Position numbers and translations under genes: made by a program. Positions 30,339-35,945 of a stretch of DNA of 35,945 nucleotides are shown piece by piece. Source of the DNA: CAMQRS01 sp964370645. GTDB lineage: Bacteria; Bacillota_I; Bacilli_A; Erysipelotrichales; Erysipelotrichaceae. The notes under the pieces are model-generated. The model ran no database searches. It had not been told where the DNA came from and saw nothing but the letters and a program-made list of their open reading frames with translations. The stretch lies in assembly GCA_964370645.1 (NCBI GenBank), contig CAYJJS010000017.1:1-35945 (forward strand). Direction: 5' to 3'. The first letter of the stretch is position 1. Every line of letters begins with the position of its first letter.

Positions 30339-30405
30339 GTAAAATCATAAATTTGTTTTAAAAAAAAAGAAAATAAGGTAAAATGTTTTGGATAGGAGTG
30401 ATAAG

Positions 30406-31665
30406 ATGTTAAAACGAATTTTTAGTTTAAAAATGAATAAAAAATGTGATGGATGGATTGTAGCTGCTTCCATATTGCTGCTTTTATTAGGTTATTTTAT
30501 GCTTGCTTCAATTAGTGTAGGAGCTTCTCAAAACCAAACAGATGTAGTAATTAATACATTGCTTCAACAATTTCTTTTTATATTTGCATCTTATTACTTA
30601 ATGACACTCGCCACTAGGTTGTTTGCTAGATTGTTTTGCGATGAAGTAAAAGTAGTAGGGAAAAAGAATAAATCATCTAGACTCGGTCTAAAACCAGGGT
30701 TAGTTTTTGTTGCTATTATAATATTGTTAATGTTAATGGCTACTTTGTTTTTCACAGATGTAAATGGGAGTTCAGCATGGATAAAATTAGGTGGATTCAC
30801 ATTACAACCAAGTGAATTTGCGAAAATTATGATGATTGTATTATTTGGTTATAGTGTTTTAGATTTAGAAAAGCATAAACGTCAAAATGTATTTTATGTG
30901 TTTCGCTTTGCTTTATTTTTCTTAGCATTTTCTTGCTTGATTATTATGTTACAGCCAGATTTTGGGACACTTGTTATACTTGTTGTGCTCTTTGCATTGA
31001 TGGCATTGTTACCAAGTGATTATCGATTGCGCAATATACAAAAGTTAATTATTGTAGTGAGCATTATCGCATCAATCGTATTTATATTTTTAAATACGGA
31101 AGAAGGATTGAAACTTTTAGAAGCAATACTAGGGGATAGTTATCAATACAACCGTTTTGCATCTGCGATTAACCCGTTTGCGGATATATATGGTAATTCT
31201 CAAAACATATTAATCTCTATTTATGCTATTGCAAGTGGAGGGATTACAGGTTTAGGGTTTGGAAATTCGGAACAGAAGCTTGGGTATTTGTTTGGAGGAA
31301 GTACAGACTTCGCTTTTTCAGTTACTATGGAAGAGTTGGGTTTGATTGGGTTGGTTTTAATTGTTAGTGCGTATTGCATTATTATTGGACGATTGTTTTA
31401 TCATGCAATTAAGTGCAAAAGAGAAGGGTATAAAGTAATTCTAATGGGAATTGCGATTTATTTAACTTTACACTTTGTGATTAATGTTGGTGGAGTAAGT
31501 GGATTGATTCCGTTGACAGGAGTTCCTTTATTGTTTTTATCGGATGGGAATAGTGCATTATTCTCTGTTATGATTGCATTGGGGATTGCTCAATCTATAA
31601 TATCTATGAATAGAAATTTGCAGGAAACAACAAAAAAAGAACCTTCGGGGGTAGAAGGCTCTTAA
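30406..31665 (+). CDS. SEDS-family peptidoglycan polymerase (FtsW/RodA/SpoVE-like)
   Basis: A 419-residue polytopic protein with about ten helices. SEDS proteins polymerise lipid II with a partner class b PBP. Family stretches: FTLQPSEFAKIMMI, LQPDFGTLVILVVLF, YQYNRFASAINPF, IASGGITGLGFGNSEQKLGYLFGGSTDFAFSVTMEELGLIG with D301 at the position of the essential SEDS aspartate, and PLTGVPLLFLSDGNSALFS. The last normally reads LSYGGSS, and the change to SDGNSA is unusual. ATG 30406 has AGGAG at 8 nt. No PBP gene is adjacent, so elongation versus division role is open. Confidence 0.9.
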   Translation: MLKRIFSLKMNKKCDGWIVAASILLLLLGYFMLASISVGASQNQTDVVINTLLQQFLFIFASYYLMTLATRLFARLFCDEVKVVGKKNKSSRLGLKPGLVFVAIIILLMLMATLFFTDVNGSSAWIKLGGFTLQPSEFAKIMMIVLFGYSVLDLEKHKRQNVFYVFRFALFFLAFSCLIIMLQPDFGTLVILVVLFALMALLPSDYRLRNIQKLIIVVSIIASIVFIFLNTEEGLKLLEAILGDSYQYNRFASAINPFADIYGNSQNILISIYAIASGGITGLGFGNSEQKLGYLFGGSTDFAFSVTMEELGLIGLVLIVSAYCIIIGRLFYHAIKCKREGYKVILMGIAIYLTLHFVINVGGVSGLIPLTGVPLLFLSDGNSALFSVMIALGIAQSIISMNRNLQETTKKEPSGVEGS

Positions 31666-31667
31666 AG

Positions 31668-31738
31668 AAAGGGAAGAGGAGAAACAAAGATTACAACACC
31701 TAATGTGTTGTAATACTATCTTTCCCTATCTTTTTTAT
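31668..31738 (+). terminator. Long terminator hairpin after the SEDS gene
   Basis: A perfect apical stem TTACAACAC/GTGTTGTAA (31691-31713, 5-nt loop) is extended by GGGAAGA pairing imperfectly with TCTTTCCC, then ATCTTTTTTATTTT follows. Confidence 0.75.
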
Positions 31739-31761
31739 TTTATACATGGGAGAGTGAAAAA

Positions 31762-32310
31762 ATGAGAGTTATTAGTGGAATATTTCGTTCAAGAAAGCTA
31801 CATACATTAGAAGGTATGAATACAAGGCCAACATTGGACAAAGTTAAGGGGGCAATGTTTTCAGCGATTGGGAACATTGTGGATGGAGAGCGTATGTTGG
31901 ATCTTTTTGCAGGTAGTGGGAGTGTTGGTTTAGAAGCAAAAAGTAGAGGAATGCATAAAATTTATTTTAACGATGAAAATAAAAAAGCGTGCGAAATTAT
32001 AAAAAAAAATTGTGAACTATTGAAGGTTTGTGAAGATTGTGTTATAAATTGTTTGGATTATGAAGAAATGTTAACAAAACACAGTGATACGACATTTGAC
32101 TTAATTTATATAGATCCACCTTATGCAAAAAAAGTAATTGCTACTTGTTTGCACTACATCGATACACACGACATGTTATCCGAATATGGAGTTATTGTAG
32201 TAGAAACAAGCAAAGAAGATGCATTTGAAGAGTATTATGGAAAACTATATAAATGGAAAGAAAAAACTTATGGTATTGTGAGATTAACGTATTATCGAAA
32301 GGGGGTATAA
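31762..32310 (+). CDS. rsmD: 16S rRNA (guanine-966 N2)-methyltransferase RsmD
   Basis: A 182-residue SAM-dependent methyltransferase that modifies G966 of 16S rRNA. It opens with the family-typical MRVISGIFRSRKL and NTRPTLDKVKGAMFSAIG, the SAM motif LDLFAGSGSVGLEAKSRG (about 49-66) and the catalytic D118-P-P-Y121 (IYIDPPYAK). GGGAGAG precedes the ATG. coaD begins 1 nt after the stop, the usual rsmD-coaD pairing. Confidence 0.95.
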   Translation: MRVISGIFRSRKLHTLEGMNTRPTLDKVKGAMFSAIGNIVDGERMLDLFAGSGSVGLEAKSRGMHKIYFNDENKKACEIIKKNCELLKVCEDCVINCLDYEEMLTKHSDTTFDLIYIDPPYAKKVIATCLHYIDTHDMLSEYGVIVVETSKEDAFEEYYGKLYKWKEKTYGIVRLTYYRKGV

Positions 32311-32311
32311 T

Positions 32312-32797
32312 ATGAAAGTTGCAATTTATCCAGGGAGTTTTGATCCGATTACGAAAGGTCATATTGATATTATAGAACGTAGTTCTCTGATTTTTGATAA
32401 AGTCATCGTAGTCATTATGAAAAATGATAAAAAAATCTGTTTGTTTAGTGAAAGTGAGCGATTAGAAATGATCGAGGAAGCTTGTATAAAGTTTGACAAT
32501 GTGAGTTGCAAGGTAGGAAGTGGTTTAAGCGTTAAATATGCACAAGAACAAGGTGCTTGCGCTATGATTCGAGGAATTCGAGCAATTCAGGATTATGAGT
32601 ATGAATTGGCCAGTGCGACTGCAAATATGTATCTGAACAAAGCAGTGGAAACGGTGTTCTTTATGTCCAAACCAGAATATTCTTTTTTGAGTAGTAGTAG
32701 TGCGAAAGAAATTGCAAGATATCAAGGAGATGTGTCTGGTTTTGTAGAGTCGTTTGTAGAAGAAAAATTAAAACGAAAAATGACAGAGGATAAGTAA
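32312..32797 (+). CDS. coaD: Phosphopantetheine adenylyltransferase
   Basis: Transfers AMP from ATP to 4'-phosphopantetheine in coenzyme A synthesis. The 161 residues start YPGSFDPITKGHIDI with the nucleotidyl-transferase T14-x-G-H17 motif. They also contain IRGIRAIQDYEYE and the phosphate-binding SFLSSSSAKEIA that replaces the usual ISSTxVRE. Length is normal. GGGGG lies 8 nt before the ATG; the gene is 1 nt from the rsmD stop codon. Confidence 0.96.
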   Translation: MKVAIYPGSFDPITKGHIDIIERSSLIFDKVIVVIMKNDKKICLFSESERLEMIEEACIKFDNVSCKVGSGLSVKYAQEQGACAMIRGIRAIQDYEYELASATANMYLNKAVETVFFMSKPEYSFLSSSSAKEIARYQGDVSGFVESFVEEKLKRKMTEDK

Positions 32798-32829
32798 TAG
32801 ATTTAATTTTAAATTAAAATGGAGGATTT

Positions 32830-34467
32830 ATGGAGTTAACTTATATTTTAGGGCTACTTGGTGGGTTGGCCTTGTTCTTGTATGGAATGCATATGATGAG
32901 TACAGGGTTAGAAGTAGCAGCGGGGGACAAACTAGAATCGATTTTAGAGAAAGTAACGTCAAATCGATTAGTAGGAGTTGCTGTTGGAGCAATGATTACA
33001 GCAATTATTCAGAGTTCAAGTGCATCCACAGTTATGGTTGTTGGATTTGTGAATGCAGGTATTATGAAATTGAACCGTGCTGTTTGGATTATTATGGGAG
33101 CGAATATTGGAACGACGATAACGGGACAAATTATTGCGTTAGATTTGGATGTGATTACTCCGATTTTAGCAATTGTTGGTGTTATTATGGTTACATTCTT
33201 AAAAAACCAAAAATTAAATTCGATTGGAGAAATTATTGGGGGTTTAGGTATTTTGCTGATTGGGATGTCAATGATGAGTGATGCAATGTCACCATTACGT
33301 GATAATGAACAATTTGTGTCTATCATGACAACATTTACAAATCCATTATATGGAATTTTAGCTGGAGCCGCGTTTACAGCAATTATTCAAAGTTCAAGTG
33401 CATCAATAGGGATTTTACAAGCTTTAGCTTTAAGTGGTGCAATTCCTTTACAGGGTGCGATTTATGTATTATTCGGACAAAATATCGGTACTTGTGTAAC
33501 TAGTTTTATTGCGTCTTTATCAGGGAATAAAAACACAAAACGAATTGTATTAGTGCATTTCTTATTTAATATGATTGGTACAGTAGTTTTTGTAACTGCA
33601 ATTTCATTGATTCCATTTACAGATATCGTTATTTCTTTGACGCCGGATAATGTAATGCAACAAATTGCAAATACACACACGATTTTCAATATTACTACAA
33701 CATTATTGTTGTTGCCATTTGGTACAATGTTAGTGAAGTTAACATATAAGATATTACCAATGGGTGATGATGAGAAAGAAGATGCACAAGAATTGACGTT
33801 ATTATCAGAGCAAACTTTTGGTTCTACATTGGTAGCATTAGCTTCTTTAAAAAAGGAAGTTGTAAGAATGTTTGTATTAAGCACAAAATCTTTTGCGTTG
33901 TTGAAAGAGGTATATGTGGATAATAAGAAATTAAATGCAGATAAAATTGCGCGTAATGAACTGAAGATTAATAAAATCGATATGGAAATTACTAAGTTTA
34001 TGACAAACGTAAATACTTTGCAAATGCAAGAGAGTGAATCAGAAAAATGTAATGCTTTATTTAAGTTAAGTGTAGACATAGAGCGTATAGGAGATCATAT
34101 TGAAAATTTAGGTGAGTATGCAAAAAAAGTAAATATGAAAGATGTCAAACTTAATGAAGATATGAAAGAAGAATTATTTTCTCTATTCACTGTCATTGAA
34201 CAAATGCAAGAAATGATCTTAAACATGGATATTTTCGAAGATTCAAATGCATTTGAATCAATCGTAAAAAAAGAAGATGAAGTAGATCAATTCACATTAA
34301 ATTATAGAAGAAACCAAATTGCGCGTTTGCAACAAAAACAAAGTGATGCAGAAACAGGTGTTATGTACTCAGAAGTTTTAACGGATTTAGAACGCATTAG
34401 CGATTACTTGATGAATGTTAGTGAAGAGTGTCGAGAAAGTAAATTATCATTCAAAGACTTTAAATAA
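32830..34467 (+). CDS. Na/Pi cotransporter family protein with PhoU-like tail
   Basis: A 545-residue membrane protein of the NptA/YjbB type (PF02690). Two inverted-repeat transport domains each carry the QSSSAS motif (61-66, IIQSSSAST; 187-192, IIQSSSASI), with GANIGTTITG and GQNIGTCVTS following. About nine helices end near residue 310. A cytoplasmic helical region (about 330-545) resembles PhoU, with KLSVDIERIGDHIENLGEYAKK and VLTDLERISDYLMNVSEE. Such proteins transport phosphate with Na+. TGGAGG precedes the ATG. It ends at its own terminator. Confidence 0.93.
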   Translation: MELTYILGLLGGLALFLYGMHMMSTGLEVAAGDKLESILEKVTSNRLVGVAVGAMITAIIQSSSASTVMVVGFVNAGIMKLNRAVWIIMGANIGTTITGQIIALDLDVITPILAIVGVIMVTFLKNQKLNSIGEIIGGLGILLIGMSMMSDAMSPLRDNEQFVSIMTTFTNPLYGILAGAAFTAIIQSSSASIGILQALALSGAIPLQGAIYVLFGQNIGTCVTSFIASLSGNKNTKRIVLVHFLFNMIGTVVFVTAISLIPFTDIVISLTPDNVMQQIANTHTIFNITTTLLLLPFGTMLVKLTYKILPMGDDEKEDAQELTLLSEQTFGSTLVALASLKKEVVRMFVLSTKSFALLKEVYVDNKKLNADKIARNELKINKIDMEITKFMTNVNTLQMQESESEKCNALFKLSVDIERIGDHIENLGEYAKKVNMKDVKLNEDMKEELFSLFTVIEQMQEMILNMDIFEDSNAFESIVKKEDEVDQFTLNYRRNQIARLQQKQSDAETGVMYSEVLTDLERISDYLMNVSEECRESKLSFKDFK

Positions 34468-34471
34468 TTAC

Positions 34472-34505
34472 AAAAGCTTACAAATTAGGATTTGTAAGCT
34501 TTTTA
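34472..34505 (+). terminator. Terminator after the Na/Pi cotransporter gene
   Basis: A perfect 14-bp inverted repeat (34472-34485 with 34490-34503, loop TAGG) ends in TTTTT. Confidence 0.88.
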
Positions 34506-34513
34506 TATGTCAG

Positions 34514-34542
34514 TTGTAGTTTGTGTGAAATTATGTTATTAT
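34514..34542 (+). promoter_or_regulatory. Promoter of the purine permease gene
   Basis: TTGTAG (34514-34519), a 17-nt spacer and TATTAT (34537-34542) lie 40 nt before the start. The leader is too short to hold a purine riboswitch. Confidence 0.65.
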
Positions 34543-34582
34543 ATGCGTGTTTTTAAAAAAGAAAGGTAATAGAGGTTAAAAA

Positions 34583-35902
34583 ATGTTAGAAAAATTTTTC
34601 AAATTGAGCCAGCATAAAACGACTGTGAGAACAGAGCTTATTGCTGGGTTCACAACGTTCTTAGCAATGGCGTATATTTTAGGAGTAAATCCTGGGATAT
34701 TAGGAGCAGCAGGAATGGATGTACACTCGGTATTTATGGCAACTGCAATTTCATCAGGATTTGCTTCCATCTTAATGGGGATGTTAGCGAATTATCCGGT
34801 TGCGTTAGCGCCTGGTATGGGAGTCAACGCGTTATTTGCATTCACAGTAGTTGGAGGAATGGGTAAATCTTGGGAAACAGCTTTAGCGGCAGTATTTGTT
34901 TCTGGGGTTATTTTCTTACTTATTTCAATTACAGGAATTCGTAAATATATTATTAATGCAATTCCAAAAGAAATGAAATTAGCAATTGGAGCTGGAATTG
35001 GATTCTTCATCGCATTCGTAGGATTACAAGGGGCAGGTTTAATTGTAAATGATGAAGCAACATTAGTAATTTTAGGAAATGTACGTGAACCATTAGTGTT
35101 ATTGTCATTATTTGGAACACTAGTGACAATCGCTTTAGTTGTGAAAAAATATAAAGCAGCAGTATTTATTGGATTACTTGTAACTGCGATAGCTGGTGTA
35201 ATCATGGGGTTAGCAGGAGTTGCTGGAGCACCAACATTACCTAGTGATATGTCAATCAACTTAAATATTACTACTGCAGGGTCTTTCATGGATGGGTTTC
35301 AAGACTTGTTCTCAGATCCACAATCTATGTTTGTAATTATTTTCTCATTCTTATTTGTTGATTTCTTTGATACGGCTGGAACTTTAGTTGCAGTAGCAAA
35401 TAGAGCAAACTTAGTAAATGAAAAAGGTGAATTAGAAAATATTGAACGTGCTTTATTAGCGGATTCAGTAGGAACAGTGGTTGGAGCTTGTTTAGGTACA
35501 TCAACAGTAACATCATTTGTAGAAAGTACAAGTGGGGTAGAAGTAGGTGGAAGAACTGGTTTAACATCGGTAGTAACGGGTATCTTATTCTTCTTGTCGA
35601 TTTTACTTGCACCATTAGTAATCTCTGTAGTGACTAGTGCAGTAACTGCACCAGCACTGATTGTAGTAGGGATTTTAATGGCTCAACAATTAAAAGAAAT
35701 TGATTGGAATGATATGGTTATTGCATCGAGTGCATTTGTTACAATTATCTTTATGTTATTATCTTACTCAATCTCAGAAGGAATTGCTTTTGGATTCATC
35801 ACATATGGAATTGCAAAAGTAGCTGCTGGACAAGGTAAAGATGTTAGCGTCGCTGTTTGGTTATTAAACATCGTATTCGTTTTATATTTTGCATTAATTT
35901 AA
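34583..35902 (+). CDS. AzgA/PbuG-type purine (adenine/guanine/hypoxanthine) permease
   Basis: A 439-residue nucleobase:proton symporter of the NCS2 superfamily, AzgA branch, with 12-14 helices. Signatures in order: RTELIAGFTTFLAMAYILGVNP near the N-terminus, ANYPVALAPGMGVNALFAF, FLFVDFFDTAGTLVAVANRA with the D-T-A-G substrate loop (about 263), LLADSVGTVVGACLGTSTVTSFVEST and EVGGRTGLTSVVTG. Substrate choice among adenine, guanine and hypoxanthine is not decided by sequence. GAGG precedes the ATG by 7 nt. It is a single-gene unit with its own promoter and terminator. Confidence 0.93.
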   Translation: MLEKFFKLSQHKTTVRTELIAGFTTFLAMAYILGVNPGILGAAGMDVHSVFMATAISSGFASILMGMLANYPVALAPGMGVNALFAFTVVGGMGKSWETALAAVFVSGVIFLLISITGIRKYIINAIPKEMKLAIGAGIGFFIAFVGLQGAGLIVNDEATLVILGNVREPLVLLSLFGTLVTIALVVKKYKAAVFIGLLVTAIAGVIMGLAGVAGAPTLPSDMSINLNITTAGSFMDGFQDLFSDPQSMFVIIFSFLFVDFFDTAGTLVAVANRANLVNEKGELENIERALLADSVGTVVGACLGTSTVTSFVESTSGVEVGGRTGLTSVVTGILFFLSILLAPLVISVVTSAVTAPALIVVGILMAQQLKEIDWNDMVIASSAFVTIIFMLLSYSISEGIAFGFITYGIAKVAAGQGKDVSVAVWLLNIVFVLYFALI

Positions 35903-35908
35903 ATAATT

Positions 35909-35940
35909 GAACTTGTGATTTCACAAGTTCTTTTTTTATT
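35909..35940 (+). terminator. Terminator after the purine permease gene
   Basis: A perfect 10-bp stem GAACTTGTGA/TCACAAGTTC around TT is followed by seven T and further T-rich sequence at the window's end. Confidence 0.88.
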
Positions 35941-35945
35941 TTTTT

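Noticed and set aside
32801..32817. TTTAATTT/AAATTAAA repeat between coaD and the Na/Pi gene
   Set aside because: An all-AT inverted repeat with a 1-nt centre and no T-run is too weak to be a terminator or operator.
33462..34079. 205-codon open frame opposite the Na/Pi cotransporter gene
   Set aside because: It is a low-complexity antisense frame fully inside a well-supported gene.
34792..35289. 165-codon open frame opposite the purine permease gene
   Set aside because: It is a shadow of a strongly biased membrane-protein gene, with no ribosome-binding site and no family resemblance.

Overview
The window is an AT-rich stretch of a low-GC Firmicutes (Bacillota) chromosome. The evidence is the cluster order of radC, mreCD, minCD and spoIVFA/spoIVFB, a T-box upstream of pheST, an RNase J, Gram-positive lipoproteins and cell-wall-anchored surface proteins. 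The style of the genes fits an Erysipelotrichales-like, host-associated bacterium, but that placement is inference and no species can be named from the sequence alone. There is no rRNA, CRISPR array, phage gene or recognisable insertion sequence. It reads as core chromosome with one accessory surface/glycan block and one unexpected small peptide gene.

Layout. 1-640: six tRNA genes on the minus strand (Val, Thr, Tyr, Gln, Lys, Gly) with their own promoter and terminator. 721-4055: an unknown membrane protein, alanine racemase, an AI-2E-type exporter and a thioredoxin-fold lipoprotein, in one plus-strand unit. 4075-12943: a sugar/surface block with nagA, an aldose-1-epimerase-like gene, a minus-strand thioester-domain adhesin with CnaB/SpaA repeats, and a divergent 1361-residue secreted GH123/DUF4091-type glycosidase. 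A cre-like palindrome lies in front of the glycosidase, and both surface proteins end in the same unusual TSDTS sorting signal. 13067-13702: tRNA-Leu and a PH-domain protein on the minus strand.

13895-17126: a PAP2 phosphatase, an RluA-type pseudouridine synthase, RimO and a mismatch DNA glycosylase. 17190-18476: a 55-residue peptide with a textbook double-glycine leader and a perfect Shine-Dalgarno sequence, then a SPOR-like membrane protein and RadC. 18500-24012: a single long unit of mreC, mreD, minC, minD, spoIVFA-like, spoIVFB, an orphan ZnuA-like lipoprotein whose metal ligands appear lost, and a YfcE-type phosphodiesterase. This is the Bacillus mre/min/spoIVF order, but mreB is missing from its usual place between radC and mreC.

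24023-27758: T-box riboswitch and pheST. 27788-30338: RNase J and peptide deformylase on the minus strand. 30406-35940: a divergent SEDS (FtsW/RodA) protein, rsmD-coaD, a Na/Pi cotransporter with a PhoU-like tail, and an AzgA-type purine permease.

Functionally, the middle of the window is about cell shape, division and envelope (MreCD, MinCD, SEDS, alanine racemase). The first third points to attachment to and digestion of host or mucin-type glycans. The most notable candidate for an undescribed element is the double-glycine peptide at 17190-17357. It sits alone among housekeeping genes with no C39 transporter or immunity gene nearby.
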